A stretch of 64,000 nucleotides of DNA from Euzebya rosea (GCF_003073135.1 NZ_PGDQ01000021.1:17859-81858), one strand, 5' to 3'. Shown: positions 51,006 to 61,306, counted from the stretch's first letter. A program made the numbers and translations. The notes: generated from the sequence alone by a model not told the origin.

Positions 51006-53884
51006 CGGCTGGCCCCCTGGCGCTCGTCGACCTCGTCGACCAGCGGCGCGTCGGCGGACAGGCTGACCAGCTCGGCCAGCGCCGCGTCGTCCAGCTCGGT
51101 GATCCACGACTCGCCGGCGCCGACGACGGCGTCGGCCAGCGCACGCTTGCGTTCCAGCATCTCTGCGATCCGCTCCTCGATGGTGCCGGCGGTGACCAGC
51201 TTGTGGACCTCCACCGTGCGGGTCTGCCCGATGCGGTGGGCACGGTCGGTGGCCTGGTCCTCGACGGCCGGGTTCCACCAGCGGTCGTAGTGCACGACGT
51301 GGGTGGCGGCGGTCAGGTTCAGGCCGGTCCCACCAGCGCGGGTGGAGACGATCAGCACGGGCGCGGCCGACCCCTGCTGGAAGTCCGCGACCATGTTGTC
51401 GCGGCGCGACAGCGACAGGCCGCCGTGCAGGAACGGCACCTCCATGCCGAGGTCGGCCTCGAGCTGCTCGGCCAGCAGGTCACCCATGCGGGTGTACTGG
51501 GTGAAGATGAGCGCCTGGTCGCCGGCGTCGGCGACCTCGCCGATGATCTCGCGCAGCGTGGCGAGCTTGCCGGAGCGGCCCAGGATCGGCCCGCCCTCCT
51601 TCTTGTACTGGGCGGGGTGGTTGGTCACCTGCTTCAGCGCGGTCAGCAGGGCCAGGATCTTGCCGCGCCGGCCGATCCCGTCGGCCTCCGCCAGCTCGTC
51701 CAGGGCCTTCTTGGTGACCTCCTTGTAGAGGTCAGCCTGCTCCTTGGTCAGCGCGCACACGACGGTGCGTTCGATCTTGTCCGGCAGGTCCTTGGCGACC
51801 TCGGGGTCGTCCTTGGTGCGGCGCATGATGAACGGGGCGACCAGCCGGCGGAGCCGTTCGGCGGCGCGCGAGTCGCGGCGGACCTCGACCGGGCCGACGA
51901 ACCGCTTGTTGAACGTGCCCTGGCTGCCGAGCAGCCCCCGGTTGGTGGCGTCGATGACGGCCCACAGCTCGGTCAGGCGGTTCTCCAGCGGCGTACCGGT
52001 CAGGGCGAACGTCGACGCGGTGTCCAGCGCGCGGACGGCCTGGGCGGCGGCGGTCTGGGGGTTCTTGACCTGCTGGGCCTCGTCGAGGGCGACGACCTGC
52101 CAGCGCAGGCTCGACAGCAGGTCGACGTCGCGTCGCAGCGTGCCGTAGGAGGTGACCAGCACGCCGGTGAACCCCTCGAGGTCGGTCGCACGGTCGGTGC
52201 CGTGGTGGCGCTGGACCTCCAGGCCCGGCCCGAACCGCTGGACCTCGCGTTCCCAGTTGCCGACGACCGAGGTCGGGCAGACGACCAGGAACGGGCCCGG
52301 ACGGCGAAGCATCAGCCCGATCAGCTGGATGGTCTTGCCCAGGCCCATCGCGTCGGCGAGGACCGCCCCCATGCCGAGGTCGGCCATGCCCTCCAGCCAC
52401 GCGACACCGCGCTGCTGGTAGGGACGCAGCAGCCCCTCGAAGCCCTCGGGGACCTCGGGCACGTCGCGCAGGTCGCCGGCGTTGCGGAGGGCGTCGATGA
52501 GGTCGCCGAGGCTGTCGTCGACGACGATCCGCTGTGCCGCGGTACCGGCGCCGAACCACTCCTCCCCCGTGGTACCGGCCAGCGCCATGGCGAGCGCCTC
52601 GGCCTTGCCGACGGTCTCGCGGTGGCCGCGGGTGGCCAGCGCCTGGCGCATCTCCTCGTCGAGCAGGACCCAGCGTCCGTCGTGGTGGGCGATGTTGGCG
52701 CCGGTGGTGGCCAGGCGTTCGACCTCGGCGTCGTCGAGGACGCGGTCGGCCAGGGCGATCTCCCAGACGGCGTCGACGGTGCCGTCGTCGTCGTTGGTCG
52801 ACAGGCGGATCTGGGCGTTGATGCCCTCGTCCGACAGGGCGGCCGGCAGGTTGACGTCGACCCCGGAGCCCGACAGCAGCGGGGCGGCGTCGGTGAGGAA
52901 CTGCCACACCTGGTCGAGGTCGAGCTCGACGTGGGTGGGTGACTCGTTGGCCAGCGCCGGGTCGATGGGCGGGAAGGCGCGGGCGGCGCGGGACAGGCCG
53001 GACAGGAACGGCTCGGTCAGGCCGCGGTCGGGGTCGGCCCACACGTCAGCGGCGGGGATCTCGGTGTCCTCGGGATCACGGACGGCGAAGGAGAGGGTCC
53101 ACGGGGCCGAGGGGTCCTCGGGCGCGTCGAGGTTGAGCACCAGGGTGGCGTCGGAGTCGACGCGGGCGGTCCAGCCCTCGACGCCGGCGACCAGGTCGGG
53201 TCCGTCGTCGCGGAGGGGGACACGCGGGTCGGCGGAGTCCCCGAGGGCTTCGGACCACCGGGTCGTCCACGGCAGCAGGCGTTCGCGGGGGCGGCCGGAC
53301 GGTGGCGGCGATCCTTCCCGGACCATGACGTCACCGACGGCGTGGCAGAACTCCACCAGCAGCTTGCGGCGGTCCCAGGCGGTGGTGTCGTCCAGCGCCA
53401 CGGCGCAGGCGCTGGCGGGCATGGCGTCGGCCAGGCGGCCGAGCGACTCGGCGACGGTCGGGTCGGACTCGACGTCGACCTGCCAGGCGGCGGTGATCGG
53501 GACGCGACCGTGCTCGTCGAGGTCCTCGGGGTCGCCGGAGACCAGGCGGGGCAGCAGGTGATGGGATCCCACGGCGGCCAGCGCGATGCGGGCGGCGACG
53601 CTCCAGGCGCGGACCGACGCCGGCTGGGTGCGGTCCCCGCCGTCGGTCAGCAGCCAGCGGAGGACGGGAACGTCCAGGGGGACGCAGACCGCCTCGACGT
53701 CGACGACCTGGGCTCGGTCGCCCCGTGGGACGGCCATGCGGACCTGGGTTGCCTCACCGCTTGTCCCCATGGCGGCGACGAGGTTCTTGCAGGCCGTCAG
53801 GTCGTCGCTGCCGGGGGCGAACACGACGAGACGACCCCGGGAGGGGGCGGATGGGGCGGGGGTGAAGGAGAGCTGTGGGCGCAT
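51002..53884 (-). CDS. SNF2-family DEAD/DEAH-box helicase
   Basis: A 960-residue Swi2/Snf2 ATPase, probably a DNA translocase or remodeller. A family-specific N-terminal region of about 480 residues (including the SNF2_assoc-like section ending VPEGFEGLLRPYQQRGVAWL) precedes the ATPase: ADAMGLGKTIQLIGLMLRRP (Walker A), VVALDEAQQVKNPQT (DEAQ box), FALTGTPLENRLTELWAVID, and the C-terminal lobe with LIFTQYTRMGDLLAEQL, VLIVSTRAGGTGLNLTAATH and WNPAVEDQATDRAHRIGQTR. The 4-bp overlap with the SWIM-like gene indicates a two-gene unit. Such pairs are widespread in Actinobacteria and have no settled function. Confidence 0.92.
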   Translation of the reverse strand: MRPQLSFTPAPSAPSRGRLVVFAPGSDDLTACKNLVAAMGTSGEATQVRMAVPRGDRAQVVDVEAVCVPLDVPVLRWLLTDGGDRTQPASVRAWSVAARIALAAVGSHHLLPRLVSGDPEDLDEHGRVPITAAWQVDVESDPTVAESLGRLADAMPASACAVALDDTTAWDRRKLLVEFCHAVGDVMVREGSPPPSGRPRERLLPWTTRWSEALGDSADPRVPLRDDGPDLVAGVEGWTARVDSDATLVLNLDAPEDPSAPWTLSFAVRDPEDTEIPAADVWADPDRGLTEPFLSGLSRAARAFPPIDPALANESPTHVELDLDQVWQFLTDAAPLLSGSGVDVNLPAALSDEGINAQIRLSTNDDDGTVDAVWEIALADRVLDDAEVERLATTGANIAHHDGRWVLLDEEMRQALATRGHRETVGKAEALAMALAGTTGEEWFGAGTAAQRIVVDDSLGDLIDALRNAGDLRDVPEVPEGFEGLLRPYQQRGVAWLEGMADLGMGAVLADAMGLGKTIQLIGLMLRRPGPFLVVCPTSVVGNWEREVQRFGPGLEVQRHHGTDRATDLEGFTGVLVTSYGTLRRDVDLLSSLRWQVVALDEAQQVKNPQTAAAQAVRALDTASTFALTGTPLENRLTELWAVIDATNRGLLGSQGTFNKRFVGPVEVRRDSRAAERLRRLVAPFIMRRTKDDPEVAKDLPDKIERTVVCALTKEQADLYKEVTKKALDELAEADGIGRRGKILALLTALKQVTNHPAQYKKEGGPILGRSGKLATLREIIGEVADAGDQALIFTQYTRMGDLLAEQLEADLGMEVPFLHGGLSLSRRDNMVADFQQGSAAPVLIVSTRAGGTGLNLTAATHVVHYDRWWNPAVEDQATDRAHRIGQTRTVEVHKLVTAGTIEERIAEMLERKRALADAVVGAGESWITELDDAALAELVSLSADAPLVDEVDERQGASR

Positions 53885-54065
53885 TGGTGGATCTCAAAAG
53901 ATCGACGGACAACGCTACCCGTCCCGTGCAGCGCATTGGTAGCCACATACCGACGGATCGTCGTCCGGGCGGCCGTCTGCTGCGGTTGCGTCGGACGGCC
54001 GGGTGTGCCTTCCGGACGAACCGTCCGAGGCGGCCGTACGGATCGGCGGTCGGTTCGTCCTGCCC

Positions 54066-54140
54066 GGGTCAGGCCTGGTCGGGTCAGGCCTGGTCGGGTC
54101 AGTCCTGGTCGGGTCAGTCCTGGTCGGGCTGGGCCTGGTC
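54066..54140. repeat. 15-bp tandem repeats spanning the stop codon of the 54114 gene
   Basis: Five units of GGGTCAGGCCTGGTC or GGGTCAGTCCTGGTC from 54066 to 54140, the last diverged (GGGCTGGGCCTGGTC). On the minus strand each of the first four units carries TGA in the same frame, so the gene ends at the first one met and the rest lie downstream. Confidence 0.85.
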
Positions 54141-54680
54141 GGCTTCGAGGGACTGCAGCAGCGCACGAACCGCGTCGGCGGGCACGGTGTTGCCGTCGCC
54201 GGAGGCGAGGATGTCGCGGAGCGCCTGGATCATGGCGCGCCGTTCGACGCTGACGAGCGGCCGCCGCTTGCGCACCGGCTGCGGTTCGGTGGACGGGCCG
54301 TCGGGTGGTGGCTGCGGCCCGAACAGGCGGGCCTGCGGGGGCGAGCTGCCCTCGGACCGGGCGTCGAACTCCTTGGTCGACACGCCGGCGAGGTGGGCGG
54401 CCCACCACGTCAGCCCACGGTCCCAGCGGGCCCCGGCGGGACGTCGTTCGGGGACCCGGCCGTTGAAGGCGACGTCACAGACCACCCGCGCGACGAGGTC
54501 CTGCACGAACGGGTCCTCGGCGTAGTCGGCCTTCAGCCGGTCGAGGACGTGGCCCTCGGTGCTGCCGTACAGCTGGCTGGCGACCTCGGTCAGGACCGGA
54601 CGGGACCGCTGGAGCCATGTCCACGCATGCGCCGGAACCCGCGGACGGGCGGCAGGCGAAGGGGAAGGCTGCGCAGCCAT
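54114..54680 (-). CDS. Hypothetical protein ending in a stop-containing tandem repeat
   Basis: Unrecognised 188-residue protein. After a disordered Pro/Ser/Ala-rich N-terminus come a helical region (VLTEVASQLYGSTEGHVLDR, PFVQDLVARVVCDVAFNGRV), a Trp-rich stretch (RWDRGLTWWAAHLAGVSTKE), a Pro-rich linker, and a C-terminal helix ending LLQSLEADQAQPDQD. The final residues are encoded by 15-bp tandem repeats, and the stop codon lies in one of them. It lies upstream of the SNF2 helicase on the same strand with a 229-bp gap. The ATG at 54680 is the best start; no ribosome-binding site is obvious. Confidence 0.6.
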   Translation of the reverse strand: MAAQPSPSPAARPRVPAHAWTWLQRSRPVLTEVASQLYGSTEGHVLDRLKADYAEDPFVQDLVARVVCDVAFNGRVPERRPAGARWDRGLTWWAAHLAGVSTKEFDARSEGSSPPQARLFGPQPPPDGPSTEPQPVRKRRPLVSVERRAMIQALRDILASGDGNTVPADAVRALLQSLEADQAQPDQD

Positions 54681-54779
54681 GTGCCACAGCGTCGCACGAA
54701 CCTGCTCGTCGGGCGAGGATCCGTCACGTTCCTGCCCGGGTGGCCGCCCGTGATGGGGCGGCCACCCGGGTCGGTCAGG

Positions 54780-55363
54780 TCAGGCGGTGACCGGCATGAA
54801 GGCGGGCCGGTTGGCCTCGAACGCCTCGATGGCGTCGGCACCCTCCAGCGTCAGGCCGATCTGGTCGAGGCCGTTGACCAGCATGTGCTTGGCGTGGGCC
54901 TCGAAGGCGAAGTCCTCGCTGACCTCACCGGCCTCGAGGTGCTGCTGGGGCAGGTCGACGGTGCAGACCGTCTCCGGGGCGGACTCGGCCAGCTCGATCA
55001 GCTGCCGGACGACCTTCTCGTCGAGCTGCACGCAGAGCAGGCCGATCTTGGCGCAGTTGCTGCGGAAGATGTCGGCGAACGACGGGGCGACGATGGCCTC
55101 GAAGCCGAACTGCTGCAGGCCCCACGGTGCGTGCTCGCGGGAGGACCCCGAGCCGAAGTTCGGCCCGGTCACGAGGATCGTGGCGCCGGCGTACCGCTCG
55201 TCGTTGAGGACGAAGTCGGGGTCCTGGCGCCAGTCGTCGAAGACGAACTCGCCGAAGCCGGTCCGCTCGATCCGCTTGAGGAACTGCTTGGGCATGATCT
55301 GGTCGGTGTCGACGTCGGCGCGGTCCAGGGGGACCATGCGGCCTTCGACGGTGGTCACGGCCT

Positions 55364-55367
<4 letters not shown>
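54780..55367 (-). CDS. leuD: 3-isopropylmalate dehydratase small subunit
   Basis: Swivelling subunit of isopropylmalate isomerase. The 195-residue protein begins [20 protein letters not shown], has the substrate loop [20 protein letters not shown] near residues 69-88 and the [20 protein letters not shown] segment near 92-111. The GTG at 55367 overlaps the leuC stop by 4 bp (GTGA), giving translational coupling of the two subunits. Together with citramalate synthase the heterodimer would also serve isoleucine synthesis. Confidence 0.94.
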
Positions 55368-56857
<1,490 letters not shown>

Positions 56858-56909
56858 CAGTTGTCGATCCTGTCGTGCTCGGGTGGGAGCTGCGCGTCGG
56901 GGAGGAGGG

Positions 56910-57107
56910 TCAGGCGTTCCAGCGTGCGCCGGTGGCCATGCGGTCGCCGATGAGCCCGGGGACCTTGACCTCCTCGGTCTTCTCGATCTCGAAGTGGATG
57001 TCGGTGTCACCGGTGGCGTCGGCGACCGAGGCAGCGACACGCGCGACCAGCGCGGCCTCCTCGGCGGGTGTCTGGTCCGGCGGGACGGTCAGCTTGATCT
57101 TGGTCAT
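56910..57107 (-). CDS. Hypothetical 65-residue protein upstream of leuC
   Basis: Unrecognised small protein, [20 protein letters not shown] onward, with an alternating-strand start, a helix ([14 protein letters not shown]) and a strand ([20 protein letters not shown]). The helix-strand order loosely recalls small ferredoxin-like or tautomerase-superfamily proteins, but no catalytic N-terminal proline is present. A good AGAGGAAGAG ribosome-binding region precedes the ATG at 57107. It is codirectional with leuC and probably co-transcribed. Confidence 0.5.
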   Translation of the reverse strand: MTKIKLTVPPDQTPAEEAALVARVAASVADATGDTDIHFEIEKTEEVKVPGLIGDRMATGARWNA

Positions 57108-57459
57108 GGCATCTCTTCCTCTGCGTGCAGCGTTCGGGGACGATTCGTGTCGTCTGGTGGGGCCGCGCACGTCATGTCGTCGTGCCTGTGCCCCCATAGC
57201 TTGACGCATCCTCATCGGCTCCGCGAAACGGTCGGATGCAACACCCCGTCCGCGGCATCAAATGAGAAGGAGGAAAATGCCTACCGCGGGCACCACGGAG
57301 CGGCCGCCGAAGTGGCGGTCGAGCTGCTCGACGTGGGCGCGGTGCACGCCTACCGGTCTACGCGCTCGTGTGCGATGCGTCAACCGGCCGTCCCGCCCGA
57401 CCGGATCGCACTGTTCGTCCGGCGATCCGTCCGCGTCGCGCTCTAGGCTTGCTGACGAC
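57108..57459. other. Leader region between the leuC-side small gene and cysD
   Basis: 352 bp separating divergent genes. It includes an open frame 57174-57446 (ATG, 90 codons, beginning MSSCLCPHS, with strongly GC-biased third positions from about 57278) that ends 13 bases before cysD, and an AAGGAGG at 57267-57273 followed at 57277 by an ATG in frame with cysD. The cysD -10 (TAGGCT, 57444-57449) overlaps the stop of the 90-codon frame. No sulfur-related riboswitch is recognisable. Confidence 0.4.
57444..57449 (+). promoter_or_regulatory. -10 element of cysD
   Basis: TAGGCT, ending 10 bases before the cysD ATG at 57460. It argues for the short cysD N-terminus over an extended one. Confidence 0.45.
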
Positions 57460-58392
57460 ATGACTGACCTCGCCACACCGCTGCGCTCCCCCGAGCGAAT
57501 GACCCACCTCGCCCAGCTCGAGGCGGAAGCCATCCACATCATGCGAGAGGTGGTGGCGCAGTGCGAACGGCCGGTCATGCTCTACTCGATCGGCAAGGAC
57601 AGCTCGGTCATGCTGCATCTGGCCAGGAAGGCCTTCTTTCCCGGCAAGCTGCCGTTCCCCCTGCTGCACGTCGACACGACGTGGAAGTTCCGGGAGATGA
57701 TCACCTTCCGGGACGCCACCGCCGAGGAGCTGGGGTTGGACCTCATCGTCCACACCAACCCGGTGGTGCGCGAGGAGAACATCAACCCGTTCGACCACGG
57801 GTCGCAGGGCTACACGACGATCGCCAAGACCGACGCGCTGAAGCAGGCGCTGGAGGCCGGACGGTTCGACGCGGCCTTCGGCGGTGCCCGCCGGGACGAG
57901 GAGAAGTCGCGGGCCAAGGAGCGGGTCTTCAGCTTCCGTGACCGCAACCACCGCTGGGACCCGAAGAACCAGCGGCCCGAGCTGTGGCAGAACTACAACG
58001 GCCGGGTCAACTCCGGCGAGTCGGTGCGCGTGTTCCCGCTGTCGAACTGGACCGAGCTGGACGTCTGGCAGTACATCCACCTCGAGCAGATCCCGATCGT
58101 GCCGCTGTACTACTCGGCCCCGCGGCCGGTCGTGGAGCGCGACGGCGTCGTCATCATGGTCGACGACGACCGCTTCCGCTTCGAGCCCGGCGAGGAGCCC
58201 GAGGAGCGGTGGGTGCGGTTCCGCACGCTCGGCTGCTACCCGCTCAGCGGTGCGGTGGAGTCCCGCGCGACCACGCTGCCGGAGATCATCCAGGAAATGC
58301 TGCTGGCCACCCGCTCCGAACGCGAGGGCCGGGTCATCGACTACGACCAGTCCGGGTCGATGGAGGAGAAGAAGCGCGAGGGCTACTTCTAG
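57460..58392 (+). CDS. cysD: Sulfate adenylyltransferase subunit 2
   Basis: PP-loop ATP sulfurylase subunit making APS from sulfate and ATP. The 310-residue protein has [20 protein letters not shown], the PP-loop [20 protein letters not shown] near residue 42, [20 protein letters not shown] near 68, the [20 protein letters not shown] loop near 145, and [20 protein letters not shown] near 200. ATG 57460 gives the standard N-terminus. The GTPase partner CysN (in cysNC) lies 0.8 kb downstream, separated by an opposing YetF-type gene, an unusual split of an otherwise contiguous cysDN operon. Confidence 0.95.
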   Translation: MTDLATPLRSPERMTHLAQLEAEAIHIMREVVAQCERPVMLYSIGKDSSVMLHLARKAFFPGKLPFPLLHVDTTWKFREMITFRDATAEELGLDLIVHTNPVVREENINPFDHGSQGYTTIAKTDALKQALEAGRFDAAFGGARRDEEKSRAKERVFSFRDRNHRWDPKNQRPELWQNYNGRVNSGESVRVFPLSNWTELDVWQYIHLEQIPIVPLYYSAPRPVVERDGVVIMVDDDRFRFEPGEEPEERWVRFRTLGCYPLSGAVESRATTLPEIIQEMLLATRSEREGRVIDYDQSGSMEEKKREGYF

Positions 58393-58461
58393 GCCGTTCA
58401 CAGTTTCTGGGCCTGCCGCGGTTCGGGGGGCCGTGCGGGGTCGACTGGCGCGGCCGCCGTC

Positions 58462-58510
58462 GGGCGCGATCGGGGCCTGCGTCGTCGTGGGACGACGTCC
58501 GGCACGATCC
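58462..58510. repeat. Third, diverged copy of the 15144 REP-like repeat
   Basis: About 49 bp beginning GGGCGCGATCGGGGCC and ending CCGGCACGATCCT, with the same outer GATCG/CGATC and inner CGTCGTC/GACGACG stems as the copies at 15144 and 15216. It lies between the convergent cysD and YetF-type genes. Confidence 0.55.
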
Positions 58511-58539
58511 TGTCGACGGGCCCGAAGGATCCGGGTGGG

Positions 58540-59103
58540 TCAGCGGCTGGCCTCGCGGGTTGGGTCGGCGCTGACGTCCTCCAGCAGCCAGTCCTCCACC
58601 GGGCTGTCCGTGCCGATGACGGACACATCGCCGGAGGACTCGAGCACCACGTAGGCCAGGTCCTCACGTCGGGTGATGCCGGTCTGGCGCATCTTGGCGC
58701 GGATGTCGTCGGCGTGGATGGACGCAGACGCCATGTTGTCGGTCAGCAGCTGGCCGTCCTTCGCCAGCAGGAGTGGCCGGTTGTCGACCAGCGACTTGGC
58801 CGAGGTGTTGCGGCGGACCTTGGCGACCAGCCACTGCACCGTGAACAGGCAGGCGATGGCGGTCACCCCCGAGGCGAGGGGGACCGACCCGACCGACGCC
58901 GACGCCAGGATCGACCCGGTGGCCACGGTGGCGGCGAAGTCGAAGGCGGTCATCTTCGCGAACGACCGCAGGCCCATGATCCGGCCGGCGAGGATGACGG
59001 TGCCGTAGATGGCAACGGTGGCGATCAGCACCGTTGCGAGCTGCGACCAGGAGGACCCCAGCAGCTCGGGCACGCTGGCAGCGAGGACGAGGGAGGAGAC
59101 CAT
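58540..59103 (-). CDS. DUF421/YetF-family membrane protein
   Basis: A 187-residue protein with three N-terminal membrane segments (about residues 18-38, 55-75 and 78-98) and a C-terminal cytoplasmic YetF domain. The family signature GRIMGLRSFAKMTAFDFAAT near residues 42-61 is clear, followed by NRPLLLAKDGQLLTDNMASA near 108 and DIRAKMRQTGITRREDLAYV. The function of the family is not settled; in sporulating bacteria homologues have envelope roles. It interrupts the cysD-cysNC pair in opposite orientation. The ATG at 59103 faces cysNC. Confidence 0.85.
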   Translation of the reverse strand: MVSSLVLAASVPELLGSSWSQLATVLIATVAIYGTVILAGRIMGLRSFAKMTAFDFAATVATGSILASASVGSVPLASGVTAIACLFTVQWLVAKVRRNTSAKSLVDNRPLLLAKDGQLLTDNMASASIHADDIRAKMRQTGITRREDLAYVVLESSGDVSVIGTDSPVEDWLLEDVSADPTREASR

Positions 59104-59181
59104 GGTCCGAACCTGACCGATGGCACGTCGTCGCAAACCAATCCCCCGTTCGCCACACGGAATGAGACGACACCGGCGGGA

Positions 59182-59187
59182 TAGGCT
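59182..59187 (+). promoter_or_regulatory. -10 element of cysNC
   Basis: TAGGCT immediately before GTG 59188 and 9 bases before GTG 59197. Because a transcript would start about 7 bases after the -10, GTG 59197 is the more likely start codon. Confidence 0.45.
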
Positions 59188-59196
59188 GTGGCCGCT

Positions 59197-61128
59197 GTGA
59201 GTCACTCTTCTGATCTGATCGCGACCGACATCGACGCCTACCTGGCGGAGCACGAGCGCAAGGACCTGCTGCGCCTGCTGACGTGCGGGTCGGTCGACGA
59301 CGGCAAGTCGACCCTGATCGGGCGGCTGCTGCACGACTCCAACATGGTCTACGCCGACCACCTGCAGGCGCTGGAGGCCGACTCCGCCGTCATGGGGTCC
59401 GCCGGCGACAAGCTGGACCTGGCCCTGCTGATGGACGGGCTCAAGGCCGAGCGCGAGCAGGGCATCACCATCGACGTGGCGTACCGCTACTTCTCGACCC
59501 AGCGGCGCAAGTTCATCATCGCCGACACGCCCGGGCACGAGCAGTACACCCGCAACATGGTCACCGGCGCATCGACGGCCCAGCTGGCCATCGTCATGGT
59601 CGACGCGCGCCACGGCGTGATGCAGCAGACGAAGCGTCACACGACCATCGCGTCGCTGCTGGGCATCCGCCACGTGGTCGTGGCGATCAACAAGATGGAC
59701 CTCGTCGACTTCTCCCAGTCCACGTTCGAGCAGATCAAGAAGGACTACGAGGTCTTCACCGACAACCTCGACGGCACCATCGAGCCGTACTTCCTGCCGA
59801 TGTCGGCGTTGCTCGGCGACAACGTGGTGAACCGCAGCGAGGCGATGTCCTGGTTCGACGGGCCACCGCTGATGGAGCACCTGGAGACCGTCGACGTCAC
59901 CGAGGACGCCGACCTCGTCCACTTCCGGATGCCGGTGCAGCTGGTCACCCGTCCCGACCTGGACTTCCGCGGGTTCGCCGGCACGGTCGCCTCGGGCACC
60001 GTCGCCCCCGGCGATCGGGTGACCGCGGTGCCCTCCGGTGCGTCGGCCGTCGTCGAACGGATCGTCACCTTCGACGGCGACCTGGACCTGGCCGGTCCCG
60101 ATCAGGCGGTCACCCTGACGCTCGACCGCGAGATCGACGTGTCGCGTGGGGACGTCTTCATCGGCACCGGTGACGAGCAGGACATGCTCCGCGCCCACCG
60201 CGTCGACGCCACCCTCGTGTGGATGGCGGAGACACCGATGGTGCCCGGCAAGCAGTACCTGTTGCAGTCCGCGACCGGGAAGTCCAACGCGTCGGTCAGC
60301 GCCATCCGCTACCGCCTGGACATCAACACCCTCGAGCAGGAGGCCACGAGCCGCCTGGAGCTGAACGACATCGCCCGCTGCGCCGTGTCGGTGGACCGCG
60401 AGCTGCTGTTCGACCCGTACAGCCAGAACCGGACGACCGGGTCGTTCATCCTCGTCGACCGGATCACCAACGCCACGGTCGCGGGCGGGATGATCGACGG
60501 CCCCTCGTCGCACTGGGACACCCGTGCAGCGGACACGCTGACCAAGCAACGGTCCGCCGTCACGCGCGAGGAGCGGGCAGCACGCTACGACCAGCAGCCG
60601 GTCACCGTCCTGCTCACCGGGCTGACCGGGGCGGGCAAGGGGCCCATCGCCGCGGCGCTGGAACGCCAGCTGTTCGACAGGGGCCGGACGGTGCTGCGCA
60701 TCGACGGGCAGAACGTCCGCCAGGGCGTGTCCAAGGACCTGGGCTTCACCCCGCCGGAGCGTTCGGAGAACGTCCGTCGTGTCGCCGAGGTCGCCCGGCT
60801 GGTCAACGCGCAGGGCATCATCGCCATCGCGGTGCTGCTGGCCCCGGATGCCGATGACCGCGAGCGTGCCGCCGAGCTGATCGGCCGCGATCGCTTCGTC
60901 GAGGTGTTCGTCGACACGCCCCTGGACGTCTGCCGCGAGCGCGACCCGGGTGGCCTGTACTCCGCGCTGGAGGCGGGGACGGTCATCGACATCCCCGGCG
61001 TCACCTCGGACTACGACCGGCCGGTGTCCCCGGACCTCGTGACGACCGACCATGGCACCACCTCGGATGCAGCGGCCGCTCAGATCGTCGCCCTGCTCGC
61101 CGACAGAGGGTTCATCCCCACCTCCTGA
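59197..61128 (+). CDS. cysNC: Bifunctional sulfate adenylyltransferase GTPase / APS-kinase-like protein
   Basis: A 643-residue CysN-CysC fusion. Residues 1-430 form the EF-Tu-like GTPase that drives CysD: LLTCGSVDDGKSTLIGRLLH near 26, IADTPGHEQYTRNMVTGAST near 108, VVAINKMDLVDF near 163, then beta-barrel domains. Residues about 465-643 resemble APS kinase (VLLTGLTGAGKGPIAAALER, LRIDGQNVRQGVSKDLGFTP, CRERDPGGLYSALEAG). Two catalytic positions differ: the P-loop Ser/Thr after GK is Gly, and the usual DGDNVR reads DGQNVR. The kinase half may be inactive or altered. GTG 59197 is chosen on promoter spacing; GTG 59188 would add three residues. Confidence 0.9.
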   Translation: MSHSSDLIATDIDAYLAEHERKDLLRLLTCGSVDDGKSTLIGRLLHDSNMVYADHLQALEADSAVMGSAGDKLDLALLMDGLKAEREQGITIDVAYRYFSTQRRKFIIADTPGHEQYTRNMVTGASTAQLAIVMVDARHGVMQQTKRHTTIASLLGIRHVVVAINKMDLVDFSQSTFEQIKKDYEVFTDNLDGTIEPYFLPMSALLGDNVVNRSEAMSWFDGPPLMEHLETVDVTEDADLVHFRMPVQLVTRPDLDFRGFAGTVASGTVAPGDRVTAVPSGASAVVERIVTFDGDLDLAGPDQAVTLTLDREIDVSRGDVFIGTGDEQDMLRAHRVDATLVWMAETPMVPGKQYLLQSATGKSNASVSAIRYRLDINTLEQEATSRLELNDIARCAVSVDRELLFDPYSQNRTTGSFILVDRITNATVAGGMIDGPSSHWDTRAADTLTKQRSAVTREERAARYDQQPVTVLLTGLTGAGKGPIAAALERQLFDRGRTVLRIDGQNVRQGVSKDLGFTPPERSENVRRVAEVARLVNAQGIIAIAVLLAPDADDRERAAELIGRDRFVEVFVDTPLDVCRERDPGGLYSALEAGTVIDIPGVTSDYDRPVSPDLVTTDHGTTSDAAAAQIVALLADRGFIPTS

Positions 61129-61162
61129 CCCCGCCTGTCGACGACGACGCCGGGGAGTGACG

Positions 61163-61257
61163 TAGTGCTGAAGGCCTTTCAGTACTAGTCCCGATGGTGA
61201 CGATCATTTCGTCACATCGTGTCATGTGGGGTGGACGAAGTTTTTCCTAACGTCCAC
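61163..61257. promoter_or_regulatory. Cluster of three inverted repeats before the surface-protein locus
   Basis: Three stems within 95 bp: TAGTGCTGAA/TTCAGTACTA (61163-61187, 5-base loop), GTGACGA/TCGTCAC (61197-61215, 5-base loop, flanked by GAT/ATC), and GTGGACG/CGTCCAC (61231-61257, 13-base AT-rich loop). The first may terminate cysNC; the others lie where the promoter of the LPXTG-type gene should be and may be operators or an attenuator. Confidence 0.45.
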
Positions 61258-61306
61258 AAGAACAGGACCTCCGGCAGTCGAAGGTCCGTTGCCCGAAGGA
61301 CGTCTC

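Noticed and set aside
53885..54113. A separate small gene in the gap after the SNF2 helicase
   Set aside because: The stretch holds tandem repeats and no frame with a supported start.
56910..57107. 4-oxalocrotonate tautomerase for the 65-residue protein
   Set aside because: Size fits but the catalytic N-terminal proline is absent (it starts MTKIKL).
57277..57459. 61-residue N-terminal extension of CysD from ATG 57277
   Set aside because: The sequence is Arg/Ser/Cys-rich and unlike any CysD, the AAGGAGG site is only 3 bases from the ATG, and a -10 sits just before ATG 57460.
59188..59196. GTG 59188 as the cysNC start
   Set aside because: It would place the start immediately after the -10; GTG 59197 fits the 7-base spacing seen in other genes here.
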